From: Brucella sp. 21LCYQ03
GTDB taxonomy: Bacteria; Pseudomonadota; Alphaproteobacteria; Rhizobiales; Rhizobiaceae
Length of the DNA stretch: 64,000 bases
Direction: 5' to 3'
Assembly: GCF_023554105.1 (NCBI RefSeq)
Contig: NZ_JAMJWE010000006.1
Span: 144,089-208,088, forward strand
Position numbers and translations under genes: made by a program. Under the pieces are notes generated by a model, which made no database searches, was not told where the DNA came from, and saw only the letters and a program-made list of their open reading frames with translations. Below, in pieces: positions 1-8,495 of this stretch (position 1 is the first letter of the stretch; each line of letters opens with the position of its first letter).

Positions 1-424
1 TGACTGCAGCATCATAAGGCGAACGCGCCTTGAGCTGAACAGCACGTGCCAGATCAGGATCTTTGATCTTCTTATTGCCCTGGAACAGGACGTTGTTGAC
101 GACCGAACGCTCATCAACATGAACAACGAGCGTGCTACCGGACTGGTTGATGCGAACATCAGAGAACAGGCCCATTGCATAGAGACGCTTTACAGCTTCA
201 TCAATGTCATTGGCGTTGAAAGCTTTGCCCGGCTGAATGCCGATATTATCACGGACCGTCTGCGCATCGACACGCGCGTTGCCGCGCACTTCAATGCGAT
301 TGACAACAGCAGCATGAGCAGCAGTGACCGATGCAAGAGAAAGCGCAGCCGAACCTGAAGCTACCAGAGCAACTGACATGGCGAGCGCTGAAGCGGCACC
401 AAAGAATTTAGAACTTGCCGTCAT
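1..424 (-). CDS. bamA: BamA outer-membrane protein assembly factor (5' part, runs off left edge)
   Basis: N-terminal 141 codons of BamA (Omp85), the beta-barrel protein that inserts outer-membrane proteins. Translating the minus strand from the ATG at 424 gives a long Ala-rich signal peptide ending near residues 37-39 (AHA/AVV), followed by POTRA 1 (VNRIEVRGNARV, YAMGLFSDV) and the start of POTRA 2 (VNNVLFQGNKKI). The rest lies beyond the window. It is the downstream partner of rseP, in the usual alphaproteobacterial order. Family identification is firm from the POTRA motifs and context. Confidence 0.93.
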   Translation of the reverse strand, partial: MTASSKFFGAASALAMSVALVASGSAALSLASVTAAHAAVVNRIEVRGNARVDAQTVRDNIGIQPGKAFNANDIDEAVKRLYAMGLFSDVRINQSGSTLVVHVDERSVVNNVLFQGNKKIKDPDLARAVQLKARSPYDAAV

Positions 425-748
425 GGGCTTTCCGAACCTTCGTTTTTTCTGTCCCCGGGGCGAATTTCCCAGAAATGCACGTACAGATACAACCGTAATA
501 GCCGGTTTTTCTATACAAGCAAGCGTCGCGGTTAAAATCTGTTTACTTAAGCAACCAGCGTGGCATCCATGCCACGCGATTTAATAGTTATGGTAAACAA
601 AACACTACGCTTTTCCAGTCCTCACTCCAAAACTTCATTTCTGATTAACACCTCTGCACAGCTTTTGGCCAAAGAGGTGCTTATGCGGTAGAGAGCCTCG
701 CCAAATTGGCAGCGCGACCCGGTTTCCCGTCAATATCCGGGAAGTGAT
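425..748. other. rseP-bamA spacer with two hairpins
   Basis: This 324-bp spacer holds no credible gene. It contains a perfect 8-bp stem (GCGTGGCA/TGCCACGC, 558-577, loop TCCA) and a 7-bp stem CACCTCT/AGAGGTG (649-679) enclosing the palindrome TTTGGCCAAA. Neither is followed by a U-tract on the minus strand, so they are not obvious terminators. The length suggests bamA has its own promoter here, but I cannot point to a convincing one. Confidence 0.5.
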
Positions 749-1888
749 TTAGCAGGCAAAGAGGTCATTGAAAAGCACAAACCCCATGAAGCCCATAACT
801 ACGAGGAAGCCTACGCGATAAAAAAGCTCCTGCGCGCGAACCGACACCGGACTGCCCTTAATCGCTTCCACAGCATAGAAAACCAGATGCCCACCATCGA
901 GTGGCGGCAGTGGAAACAGGTTCAAAAGCCCGATACCAATGGAAAGCATGGCAGTCAGCTGAATAAGCCAGTCAAACCCCTGACTTGCGGCCTTACCCGC
1001 CATATTCGCAATCTTTACCGGGCCACCAAGCTGACACTTGTCTTCACGCCCAACAGCGAAGCGCTGAAAAAACTCACCCGTGCGGCTGATAATATGTCCG
1101 GTTTCAACAATGGCCTGCCCTACTGATTCGAGGAGACCATATTCAATACGCCGAAAATTGCCGACTGCTTGCGTGGTTTCAACGCCGATAGCACCCATCT
1201 TCACATTGTTGCCAAGCGGGTCTGTACGTTCGACGAGCGCAGGCGTGGCCTTAAGATCGACCATCTTGCCGCCGCGTTCGACTGTAAATTCCAGCTCGTC
1301 ACCAGAGCGGCCAGACACGATCCGCTGCACGTCCGAAAAAGTCGTAATTTTCTGGCCTTCAACACTGATAAAACGGTCGCCCGGCTCAAAACCTGCCGCA
1401 GCCGCAGGACTGTTTGGCTGCACGCCCGCGACTAGCGGATCAGCAATCTGCCGACCATACATGGCGAAGAATACGCTGAAAATAACGACGGTAAGAATAA
1501 TGTTGAATGCAGGACCTGCAAAAACAGTCGCTGCACGCTTCCAGACAGGCTGTCCGGGGAACGCCCTGCTCTGCTCATCTGGCGAAAGCTTGGAAACATC
1601 AACACCAACCGGCGAGCTCGTGGCGTCTTCATCACCGATGAACTTCACGTAGCCACCGAGAGGAATCGCCGAAAGTTTCCAGCGCGTGCCATGCTTATCA
1701 GTAAAGCCAATAAGTTCGGGGCCAAAGCCAATGGAAAATGCACTCGCGCCAATGCCGCACCAGCGACCGACGAGATAGTGCCCCATTTCATGCACAAAAA
1801 CGACAACCGTCAGCACAAACAGAAATGGAATTATGGTTCCCACAAGCAGACTTTCGCTGCCGATAAAAAAGGCGAGAGCCTCCTGCAA
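749..1888 (-). CDS. rseP: RIP metalloprotease RseP (site-2 protease)
   Basis: Zinc intramembrane protease that cleaves membrane-anchored anti-sigma factors and signal-peptide remnants. The 379-residue product has the catalytic HEMGH motif at residues 33-37 in the first membrane segment, a PDZ domain in the middle (GVQPNSPAAAAGFEPGDR, about residues 155-235), and the second active-site motif NLFPLPPLDGGH near residue 328, which carries the third zinc ligand. It lies 28 bp after cdsA and before bamA. In many relatives dxr sits between cdsA and rseP; it is absent here. Confidence 0.95.
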   Translation of the reverse strand: MQEALAFFIGSESLLVGTIIPFLFVLTVVVFVHEMGHYLVGRWCGIGASAFSIGFGPELIGFTDKHGTRWKLSAIPLGGYVKFIGDEDATSSPVGVDVSKLSPDEQSRAFPGQPVWKRAATVFAGPAFNIILTVVIFSVFFAMYGRQIADPLVAGVQPNSPAAAAGFEPGDRFISVEGQKITTFSDVQRIVSGRSGDELEFTVERGGKMVDLKATPALVERTDPLGNNVKMGAIGVETTQAVGNFRRIEYGLLESVGQAIVETGHIISRTGEFFQRFAVGREDKCQLGGPVKIANMAGKAASQGFDWLIQLTAMLSIGIGLLNLFPLPPLDGGHLVFYAVEAIKGSPVSVRAQELFYRVGFLVVMGFMGFVLFNDLFAC

Positions 1889-1916
1889 ATTACCACTCCT
1901 ACAAATTTACGCGCGG

Positions 1917-2729
1917 TCAGAAACTAAAAAAGATGGCTGATGGAACATCTGGCTCGGCCATGATAGCCCCAAACAGGTAAAGAAGTGCCGCTGCTGCAAC
2001 CAAACCATCAACACGATCCAGCACTCCACCATGTCCCGGCAATAGTCGGCCCGAATCTTTTGCACCAAACTGTCGCTTTACCCATGATTCTGCCAGATCG
2101 CCGATCTGAGAAATGATGGACAACAACAATGCCAATAATGGCACAATCCAACTACCCGGCGCGGCAACAAGCGATGCAACAAGAATACCACCGGCAACTG
2201 CCGCAGCTGCTCCGCCAAGCGCACCGGACCACGTTTTATTCGGCGAAAAGCGTGGTGCAAGCTTAGGGCCACCCAAAGCGCGCCCATTGAAATAGGCTGC
2301 AATGTCGGTTGACCAGACCACGGCGAAAAGAAAACAGATAGCTGTAAAGCCAAACGGCTCATCGCCACGCAGCAGCGAAAGCGAAATTGCAGAGAAACCC
2401 GCGTAGAAAAGGCCGCTTGCAGGCCATCCGCGACCATTCTTCCACTGTGTAATCAGCAGAACAATCGTACCTATGGCCAGCACGCCAATCGTAAGCAAGG
2501 CACCACGATCAAGAATCAGAAGAATAGACGTAAGGATTAACCAGCCCCAACCAAACAGTCGGGAAAATGTCGTCTGCTTGGTCGCACTCAGCTCCGTCCA
2601 CTCGTAAAACATCGCAAGACCGATAGCGATTGCGAACAGCGTGAAGCCAAGCCCCCCAACCCAGGTTAGCCAAAGGGCAGCAGTTCCAAGAACAATCGCG
2701 GTCAGAATACGAGTTTGCAGATTTGACAT
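1917..2729 (-). CDS. cdsA: Phosphatidate cytidylyltransferase
   Basis: Makes CDP-diacylglycerol from CTP and phosphatidic acid in the inner membrane, the branch point for bacterial phospholipids. The 270-residue protein has several membrane segments and the CDP-diacylglycerol synthase signature near its end (VKRQFGAKDSG...PGHGGVLDRVD). I chose the ATG at 2729 (MSNLQTRI) because AAAGG stands six bases before it. The longer reading frame would overlap the end of uppS and adds residues unlike the family. It is cotranscribed with uppS upstream and rseP downstream. Confidence 0.93.
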   Translation of the reverse strand: MSNLQTRILTAIVLGTAALWLTWVGGLGFTLFAIAIGLAMFYEWTELSATKQTTFSRLFGWGWLILTSILLILDRGALLTIGVLAIGTIVLLITQWKNGRGWPASGLFYAGFSAISLSLLRGDEPFGFTAICFLFAVVWSTDIAAYFNGRALGGPKLAPRFSPNKTWSGALGGAAAAVAGGILVASLVAAPGSWIVPLLALLLSIISQIGDLAESWVKRQFGAKDSGRLLPGHGGVLDRVDGLVAAAALLYLFGAIMAEPDVPSAIFFSF

Positions 2730-2760
2730 TGATACCTTTCGATAAAGCGGGCAAGCCGCG

Positions 2761-3516
2761 TCACACAGCTGCACCATTGGTCGAAGGGCATGCATATTCT
2801 TCGGATTGTTCAAGTACGTCTACGCCACCAAAACGGCGTTCGCGCTGGCGAAAGACTTCATAGGCTGCATCAAGATCAGCTGGCCTGAAGTCCGGCCAAT
2901 GTCCCGGCACAAAGAGGAACTCCGCATAAGCCGCCTGCCAGAGAAGAAAATTCGACAACCGCATTTCACCGCTGGTACGGATGATCAGGTCGGGATCGGG
3001 AATACCAGCAGTATCAAGATTGGCGGAAATCAAATCAGCAGAAATAGATGACGGATCAAGCAGTCCCGCAGCGACATCGCGCGCCAGACTTTTGACCGCA
3101 CGTGTAATCTCATCACGCGAGCCATAATTGAAGGCGATGATCAGATTAAGTCCGGTATTCTGTCGCGTGAGTGACTCTGCTTCGCCAAGCAAGCCGCAAA
3201 TATCAGCCGCCAATCCTTCGCGCTCACCAATAATCCGCACACGGACATTGTTTCGATGAAGTTCAGCAAGGTCGCGCCGTATGAAGAGCTTCAGCAATCC
3301 CATGAGATCGCCGACTTCACCGCTGGGGCGTGACCAGTTTTCGGACGAGAATGCAAAGAGAGTGAGATAGCCAAGGCCGCGATCACCCGCACCCCTCACC
3401 GTCTCACGCAAAGCTTCGACGCCAGCCCTATGGCCCGCGCTACGCGGCAAACCACGCGCCTTAGCCCAACGGCCATTACCATCCATGATAATGGCTATGT
3501 GGCGCGGATCAGACAT
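2761..3516 (-). CDS. uppS: Undecaprenyl-diphosphate synthase (UPP synthase)
   Basis: Cis-prenyltransferase that elongates farnesyl diphosphate with isopentenyl diphosphate to C55 undecaprenyl diphosphate, the carrier for peptidoglycan and O-antigen units. The 251-residue product starts with the family motif [12 protein letters not shown] (catalytic Asp in MDGNGRW) and has the downstream [11 protein letters not shown] and [11 protein letters not shown] motifs. It has the normal length. It sits between frr and cdsA in a conserved minus-strand operon. Confidence 0.96.
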   Translation of the reverse strand: MSDPRHIAIIMDGNGRWAKARGLPRSAGHRAGVEALRETVRGAGDRGLGYLTLFAFSSENWSRPSGEVGDLMGLLKLFIRRDLAELHRNNVRVRIIGEREGLAADICGLLGEAESLTRQNTGLNLIIAFNYGSRDEITRAVKSLARDVAAGLLDPSSISADLISANLDTAGIPDPDLIIRTSGEMRLSNFLLWQAAYAEFLFVPGHWPDFRPADLDAAYEVFRQRERRFGGVDVLEQSEEYACPSTNGAAV

Positions 3517-3551
3517 ATCGAAGCTCCCCTTGATGGAAAATCATGTCAGGC

Positions 3552-4112
3552 CTAAACCTGCATGATTTCTCCTTCTTTGACCGAAACGATCTTGTCCATT
3601 TCTGCAATGGTATCGTCAGTCAGCTTCTGTACTTTTTCTGAGAAGCCACGGCTATCATCCTGGCTGATGTCGCCGTCTTTTTCGAGCTTCTTCAACGTAT
3701 CCATACCGTCGCGGCGAACGTGACGCGCAGAGATACGGCCCTGCTCTGCATATTGATGAGCAATCTTGACCAGCTCTTTACGACGCTGTTCGTTCAGCTC
3801 TGGAAGCGGAATGCGCAGGGTCATACCATCGGTAATTGGATTGAGACCGAGACCGGAATCACGAATCGCACGTTCAACCGCACCAACCATTGTCTTGTCC
3901 CATACAGAGACCGACAACATGCGCGATTCAGGCACAGTAATATTCGCAACCTGATTGATCGGCATTTCCGAACCATAGGCCGTAATCGTGATTGGTTCGA
4001 GCAAGCTTGCAGAAGCGCGGCCCGTACGCAGACCACCAAGGTCGTGCTTAAGGGAGTTGATCGCGCCTTCCATGCGTCGCTTCAGGTCGTTGATGTCAAA
4101 AACATCGCTCAT
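3552..4112 (-). CDS. frr: Ribosome recycling factor
   Basis: Splits post-termination ribosomes together with EF-G. The 186-residue length is exactly that expected. Recognisable blocks are [14 protein letters not shown] near the N-terminus, the central [25 protein letters not shown], shown here only as its first part [18 protein letters not shown], and a C-terminal long helix. It follows pyrH by 35 bp and precedes uppS by 35 bp, as in most proteobacteria. Confidence 0.97.
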   Translation of the reverse strand: MSDVFDINDLKRRMEGAINSLKHDLGGLRTGRASASLLEPITITAYGSEMPINQVANITVPESRMLSVSVWDKTMVGAVERAIRDSGLGLNPITDGMTLRIPLPELNEQRRKELVKIAHQYAEQGRISARHVRRDGMDTLKKLEKDGDISQDDSRGFSEKVQKLTDDTIAEMDKIVSVKEGEIMQV

Positions 4113-4147
4113 GCAGATTCTCCTTCAGTGCTTGGCAAAAACAACGA

Positions 4148-4870
4148 TCATTTATCGGAAACGATCGTGCAGCGTCCTTTGCCTTGCAGAATTTCGGCCA
4201 AACCGCCGCTTTCATGGATAGAATAGACTATTATCGGAATGTTGTTCTCACGCGCAAGAGCAACTGCCGTGGTATCCATGACAGCCAGTCCGCGATCCAG
4301 AACTTCCTTATGGGTAAGCGCATCGAAGCGCGTCGCTGTTGGGTCTTTCTTTGGATCGGCGGTGTAAATACCGTCAACCTGTGTACCCTTTAACAGCGCA
4401 TCCGCGCCAACTTCGGCCGCACGCAGTGCAGCAGCAGAATCGGTCGTAAAGAACGGGTTGCCCGTGCCACCTGCAAAGATCACAACCTTGCCCTCATCCA
4501 TATAGGCAGTTGCCTGCCGCTGGGAGAAACTCTCGCAGATTTCGGGCATTGCTATGGCAGAGAGAACAACAGCGTCCACGCCAATCTTGTGCAATGAGGT
4601 ACGCAGCGCCAGCGAATTGATCACCGTTGCGAGCATGCCCATATGGTCGCCTGTTACGCGGTCGCCGCCCTTGGAAGCCACAGCCACACCGCGGAAGATA
4701 TTGCCGCCACCGATGACAACACCGACTTCAACACCCAGAGCGCGCGCTTGCTTGATATCATTGGCAATACGGTCGGCAACGGAGACGTCAATGCCAAACC
4801 CCTGATTGCCCATTAATGCCTCACCTGAGGCTTTCAGAAGAACGCGTTTATAGGCGGACTTAACGGACAT
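4148..4870 (-). CDS. pyrH: UMP kinase
   Basis: Hexameric bacterial UMP kinase of the amino-acid kinase fold, converting UMP to UDP. The product is 240 residues from the ATG at 4870 (MSVKSAYKRVLLKASGEAL), chosen for the GGAGAA ribosome-binding site just upstream; a longer in-frame start at 4930 would place 20 atypical residues before the conserved N-terminus and overlap the spacer hairpin. Motifs include KASGEALMG, GGGNIFRG and AGGTGNPFFTTD. It lies between tsf and frr. Confidence 0.96.
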   Translation of the reverse strand: MSVKSAYKRVLLKASGEALMGNQGFGIDVSVADRIANDIKQARALGVEVGVVIGGGNIFRGVAVASKGGDRVTGDHMGMLATVINSLALRTSLHKIGVDAVVLSAIAMPEICESFSQRQATAYMDEGKVVIFAGGTGNPFFTTDSAAALRAAEVGADALLKGTQVDGIYTADPKKDPTATRFDALTHKEVLDRGLAVMDTTAVALARENNIPIIVYSIHESGGLAEILQGKGRCTIVSDK

Positions 4871-4921
4871 GGAGAGTTCTCCGCAGATAGGGATCAATGA
4901 ATAATAGACGTTGCGATACAC

Positions 4922-4953
4922 GAAGGGCACCGCGTTGTCACGCGATGCCCTTC
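4922..4953 (-). other. Strong 14-bp stem-loop between tsf and pyrH
   Basis: Arms at 4922-4935 and 4940-4953 pair over 14 positions, with one G-U wobble in minus-strand RNA, and close a 4-nt loop (GACA on the minus strand). The sequence after it (GTGTATCG) has no U-tract, so it is not a standard intrinsic terminator. Possible roles are transcript stabilisation, processing or attenuation between tsf and pyrH. Confidence 0.6.
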
Positions 4954-5032
4954 ATAATCAAAAGCCTTTTAAGCATTTCCGGCAAAAGTAATTTCGACTC
5001 TTGCGCGAGTGAATGCGGCAGATAAATCTTAA

Positions 5033-5056
5033 AGCGCATTCTGAAAAGAACGCGCT
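5033..5056 (-). terminator. Hairpin just after tsf, weak terminator-like
   Basis: Arms AGCGCATTCT (5033-5042) and AGAACGCGCT (5047-5056) form a 10-bp stem with one wobble and a 4-nt loop, starting 9 bp beyond the tsf stop codon. The minus-strand tail TTAAGATTTATC is only moderately U-rich. It may be a partial terminator or a 3'-end protector. Confidence 0.4.
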
Positions 5057-5065
5057 GAAAGATTG

Positions 5066-5983
5066 TTAGCCCTTGGCAGCAGCAGCAACTTCAGCAGCGA
5101 AGTCGCTTTCTTCTTTTTCGATGCCTTCACCGAGAGCGATACGTGCAAAGCCAGTGATCTTTGCAGGCGCGCCAATCGACTTTTCAGCTTCTTTAAGAGC
5201 GGCTTCAACAGTCAGATCTGGGTTGATAACGAAAGCCTGCGAAAGAAGAACAACTTCTTCGTAGAACTTGCGCATACGGCCTTCGATCATCTTTTCGATG
5301 ATTGCATCTGGCTTGCCCGATTCACGAGCCTGCTCGATGAAGATTGCCTTTTCGCGTTCTGCGGCAGCTGGATCAACGTCAGCAGCAGTCAGAGCGAGCG
5401 GGTTGATAGCAGCAACGTGCATTGCAACCTGACGGCCGAATGAGCTTGCAGCTTCTGCGTCACCGTCGGTTTCAATAGCAACGAGAACGCCAAGCTTGCC
5501 GAGGCCGTCTGCAACGCCATTATGAACATAAGTAGCAACTGCACCCTTGGAAACTTCAAGAGCTGCCGAACGACGGAAGCTGATGTTTTCACCAATGGTT
5601 GCAACTGCGTCTTTTGCAGCCTGCGTAACAGTCTTGCCGTCGATGTTTGCTTCAGCAACTGCTTCAGACGAACCATCGGTGGTGACTGCTGCGTTTGCGA
5701 TCTGACGAACGAGTTCCTGGAAAGCGTCGTTACGTGCAACGAAGTCGGTTTCGGAGTTGACTTCAACAACAACAGCCTTGTTGCCAGAAGCTGCAACGCC
5801 AACCAGACCTTCAGCAGCCGTACGGCCAGCCTTCTTGTCAGCCTTAGCCATGCCCTTAGCGCGCAGGTAATCAACAGCGGCTTCGATGTCGCCATTGGTT
5901 TCAGCAAGCGCTGCCTTGCAGTCCATCATGCCTGCGCCGGTCAGTTCGCGGAGTTCTTTAACCTGTGATGCGGAAATGCTCAT
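5066..5983 (-). CDS. tsf: Elongation factor Ts
   Basis: Guanine-nucleotide exchange factor for EF-Tu. The 305-residue protein begins [20 protein letters not shown], the typical UBA-like N-terminal domain ([12 protein letters not shown]), followed by the EF-Tu-contacting block [13 protein letters not shown]. The start at 5983 is preceded by AAAGGCGA; the upstream in-frame ATG at 5998 would add only five residues without a site. It is paired with rpsB upstream. The rpsB-tsf spacer carries two hairpins that may tune the S2:EF-Ts ratio. Confidence 0.96.
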   Translation of the reverse strand: MSISASQVKELRELTGAGMMDCKAALAETNGDIEAAVDYLRAKGMAKADKKAGRTAAEGLVGVAASGNKAVVVEVNSETDFVARNDAFQELVRQIANAAVTTDGSSEAVAEANIDGKTVTQAAKDAVATIGENISFRRSAALEVSKGAVATYVHNGVADGLGKLGVLVAIETDGDAEAASSFGRQVAMHVAAINPLALTAADVDPAAAEREKAIFIEQARESGKPDAIIEKMIEGRMRKFYEEVVLLSQAFVINPDLTVEAALKEAEKSIGAPAKITGFARIALGEGIEKEESDFAAEVAAAAKG

Positions 5984-6007
5984 TGTGTCGCCTTTCACGA
6001 AAGCGAA

Positions 6008-6028
6008 GGCACACCGGATGGGTGTGCC
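6008..6028 (-). other. Perfect 8-bp hairpin in the rpsB-tsf spacer, tsf side
   Basis: GGCACACC (6008-6015) and GGTGTGCC (6021-6028) are perfect inverted copies around a 5-nt loop. It stands about 25 nt before the tsf start and has no U-tract after it, so attenuation or mRNA processing is as likely as termination. The stem itself is plain to see; its role is inferred. Confidence 0.6.
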
Positions 6029-6069
6029 AACTTTTAACCGACGCTGATTGCATCGGAATGAATGAAGTT

Positions 6070-6095
6070 ATCCACCCGTCATGTGACGGATGGAT
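6070..6095 (-). other. 11-bp hairpin in the rpsB-tsf spacer, rpsB side
   Basis: ATCCACCCGTC (6070-6080) pairs with GACGGATGGAT (6085-6095), one wobble, 4-nt loop. It starts 18 bp after the rpsB stop codon. On the minus strand it is followed by AACTTCATTC, not a U-run. A transcription attenuator in this spacer is known for E. coli rpsB-tsf; equivalence here is an inference. Confidence 0.55.
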
Positions 6096-6113
6096 GAAAA
6101 TCATAAGCGCTGA

Positions 6114-6884
6114 TTATGCGCTTGCAGCCGGAGCTTCGAGAGCTGGCTCAACAGGAGCTTCAACCTGCGCACCAACGTCGATACCCATAGCGCCCTGCTG
6201 ACGTGCAATGCCGTCAAGAGCAGCACGAGCAATCAGATCGCAATAAAGCGAAATAGCGCGAGCAGCATCGTCGTTGCCTGGAATTGGGTAATCGATCTGG
6301 TCTGGGTTACAGTTCGAATCGATAATCGCAACAACTGGAATGCCGAGACGCTTGGCTTCCTGGATAGCAATCGCTTCCTTGTTGGTATCAACGATGAACA
6401 TAAGATCAGGAACCGAACCCATGTCCTTGATGCCGCCGAGAGCGCGGTCAAGCTTTTCGCGTTCGCGTTCGAGGTTCAGGCGTTCCTTCTTCGAGTAACC
6501 CTGAGCGTCGCCAGCGAGAATTTCGTCGAGCTTGCGCAGACGCTGGATCGAATTCGAGATTGTCTTCCAGTTGGTCATCATGCCGCCGAGCCAGCGGGCA
6601 TTGACATAATACTGAGCCGAACGTGTTGCAGCATCAGCAATGATGTCAGAAGCCTGACGCTTTGTGCCAACGAACAGAACGCGACCGCCGCGAGCAACAG
6701 TGTCTGAAACGAGCTTCAGAGCATTGTGCAGCAGAGGAACGGTCTGCGACAGATCGAGAATGTGGATATTGTTGCGGTCGCCATAGATGTATGGAGCCAT
6801 CTTTGGGTTCCAGCGGTGAGTCTGGTGACCGAAGTGTACACCAGCTTCAAGAAGCTGACGCATGCTGAATTCAGGCAATGCCAT
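6114..6884 (-). CDS. rpsB: 30S ribosomal protein S2
   Basis: Component of the small subunit that sits at the head-body junction and helps recruit S1. The 256-residue protein has the N-terminal signature [19 protein letters not shown] and the central [12 protein letters not shown] and [15 protein letters not shown] blocks, plus an Ala/Pro-rich C-terminal tail. The ATG at 6884 was chosen over the longer frame because [15 protein letters not shown] is the conserved beginning and AAAAGGAAAA lies upstream. A structured leader (6909-6944) precedes it. Confidence 0.97.
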   Translation of the reverse strand: MALPEFSMRQLLEAGVHFGHQTHRWNPKMAPYIYGDRNNIHILDLSQTVPLLHNALKLVSDTVARGGRVLFVGTKRQASDIIADAATRSAQYYVNARWLGGMMTNWKTISNSIQRLRKLDEILAGDAQGYSKKERLNLEREREKLDRALGGIKDMGSVPDLMFIVDTNKEAIAIQEAKRLGIPVVAIIDSNCNPDQIDYPIPGNDDAARAISLYCDLIARAALDGIARQQGAMGIDVGAQVEAPVEPALEAPAASA

Positions 6885-6908
6885 CTGTATTTTCCTTTTC
6901 CGGTTTAA

Positions 6909-6944
6909 CCTCCACGGGCTGAGGCGATTGCTCGCCACCGGAGG
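6909..6944 (-). promoter_or_regulatory. Structured rpsB leader (candidate S2-responsive element)
   Basis: Just upstream of rpsB the minus-strand RNA can fold into an outer stem CCTCC/GGAGG (6940-6944 with 6909-6913) and an inner perfect stem GGCGA/TCGCC closed by a GCAA (GNRA) tetraloop (6923-6936). Autogenous control of rpsB-tsf by S2 through a leader RNA is established in gammaproteobacteria. That this hairpin serves the same role here is inference. Confidence 0.4.
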
Positions 6945-7068
6945 CTGAGGCCGGATTTCTCCCGGCAAAAGCCCAATCCCGTGTGTGGAATAGGCGCGCT
7001 GTTAAACCAACACGCCGATAAATGCAAGTCTTTCGCTAATTATAACGCGTATGGCTTCGGCTCATGCC

Positions 7069-7899
7069 TCACTTGCAGTCTGCATTTGCGGCCTTATCAT
7101 CATAAAGATCGAGCTTAACCAGCTTGCCGCGCATCGAGAAATCACCATAGTCCATGGTCAAATCGCGAGTGATGCCATTTTTGTAAAGCTTGAAGTTAAT
7201 GCGATAGATCGGCAGGCCATCCTGCTTTTCCTTGTCGTCGAAATAGGAAATCGTCACCGGCCAGACATTGTCCTTTGTGAACTTGCCCATTGCCTTGGTT
7301 TCATCATTCTTGGATTCCTGTTCCTTGCCGACAACAACAGTGGTCGCAACAACGCGATCTGCATCCTCTGAAGCATCATAGAGTGTCGTCTGATAGAATT
7401 TTTCGCCAGCCGCCGCCTTCGCAATCAACTCTTCCATATGCGTTGTAGGGAACTGTGTGGCTTTTAGATCAAGCTTGTCTTCTTTGGGCTTAGACAATGC
7501 GACAACGGTTTTCCCGTCTTCAACCTTTGCATCGCCACGCACTTCCTTAACCAGTTCCTTGTCGACAAAGGTCTTATTGGCAAAGCGGAAGTCTTTCCCA
7601 TCAGCGCTCTCAAAGCTAGTCGTCTGCTGATCGGTCACACGTTGTGGCTGCTCATCCATATCGATGCGCGTTACAAAACGGAAATTCGTCGTATAGCCTT
7701 CACACGCAGAACCATTGAACTCATAGACCATGCGCCCTGTAAGCCCACTAATCCCGGACTTCTCATCGGCACGATCCAATGTGAGATCGTAAACGGCGCG
7801 ATGCGGAATCAGCGACACCGTTGAGGCAGCATTGGCAACGCCACCCCAAACACAAACTGCCGCTCCACTTGCCACAAACGCCATTCTCAAAAAATGCAT
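7069..7899 (-). CDS. DUF3108 domain protein, secreted
   Basis: 276-residue exported protein of unknown function. It starts MHFLRMAFVASGAAVCVWGG with a signal peptide ending near VANA, and its body matches the DUF3108 pattern as I know it from alphaproteobacteria (LIPHRAVYDLTLDRA, YDASEDADRVVATTVVVG, YRINFKLYKNGITRDLTMDY). I chose the ATG at 7899 because GGGAGA lies seven bases upstream; the ATG at 7929 would spoil the signal peptide. It is transcribed alone, away from the divergent ridA-like gene. Probably periplasmic. Confidence 0.75.
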   Translation of the reverse strand: MHFLRMAFVASGAAVCVWGGVANAASTVSLIPHRAVYDLTLDRADEKSGISGLTGRMVYEFNGSACEGYTTNFRFVTRIDMDEQPQRVTDQQTTSFESADGKDFRFANKTFVDKELVKEVRGDAKVEDGKTVVALSKPKEDKLDLKATQFPTTHMEELIAKAAAGEKFYQTTLYDASEDADRVVATTVVVGKEQESKNDETKAMGKFTKDNVWPVTISYFDDKEKQDGLPIYRINFKLYKNGITRDLTMDYGDFSMRGKLVKLDLYDDKAANADCK

Positions 7900-8030
7900 A
7901 TAAGAATCTCCCGAACTGTTGAGCAGCATGATAAAAAAACTCGTGGCGGAAGCGAGGCAAAAAACGCACCTTTCCCAAAAGCTTCACCGATTCTATCTAT
8001 TACGGCACTAAGTTAGCAAGGATTAATGGA

Positions 8031-8495
8031 ATGACCGACACCATCGACAGCCGCCTGCAAAATTTGGGTATAACTTTGCCGGAAGCTGCGGCACCAGCTG
8101 CGAACTACGTACCTTTCGCGCAAACAGGCTCGCTGCTGCTGACTTCAGGTCAGCTTCCATTGGAAAATGGCAAGCTCGTTCATACCGGCCAGATCGGTGA
8201 TGCGCTGACGGTCGCCCATGGTCAGGCTGCGGCACGTGCCTGTGCAGTCAACATTCTCGCACAAGCGAAAGCAGCGCTTGGTGATCTGAACAAGATCAAG
8301 CGTATTGTGAAAATTACCGTATTTGTTGCCTCGACAACCGATTTCGTTGAGCAGCATCTGGTTGCCAATGGTGCATCTGACCTGCTCGTTGCCGTTCTTG
8401 GCGATGCTGGCAAGCATGCACGTTCGGCTGTCGGCGTCGCAAGCTTGCCGCTCAATGCGCCGGTTGAGATCGAAGCCATCATCGAGGTTGCATAA
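8031..8495 (+). CDS. RidA/YjgF/YER057c family protein
   Basis: 154-residue member of the Rid superfamily, whose founding members hydrolyse reactive enamine/imine intermediates from PLP enzymes. The protein has LLLTSGQLPLENGKLVHTG in the N-terminal half, an IKRIVKITVFVAS strand and the closing VEIEAIIEVA. It lacks the canonical Arg in the usual RidA context, since the corresponding segment reads ARSAVGVASLPLNAPVEIEA with Arg in HARSAVG, so Arg is probably present. It overlaps the next gene by one base (TAATG), so the two are translationally coupled. Confidence 0.85.
   Translation: MTDTIDSRLQNLGITLPEAAAPAANYVPFAQTGSLLLTSGQLPLENGKLVHTGQIGDALTVAHGQAAARACAVNILAQAKAALGDLNKIKRIVKITVFVASTTDFVEQHLVANGASDLLVAVLGDAGKHARSAVGVASLPLNAPVEIEAIIEVA

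Noticed and set aside
558..577. Perfect hairpin as the rseP terminator
   Set aside because: No U-tract on the minus strand and rseP is normally cotranscribed with bamA; kept only as a structure.
324..584. 86-codon plus-strand frame at the bamA start
   Set aside because: It overlaps the bamA signal peptide in antisense and has no ribosome-binding site.
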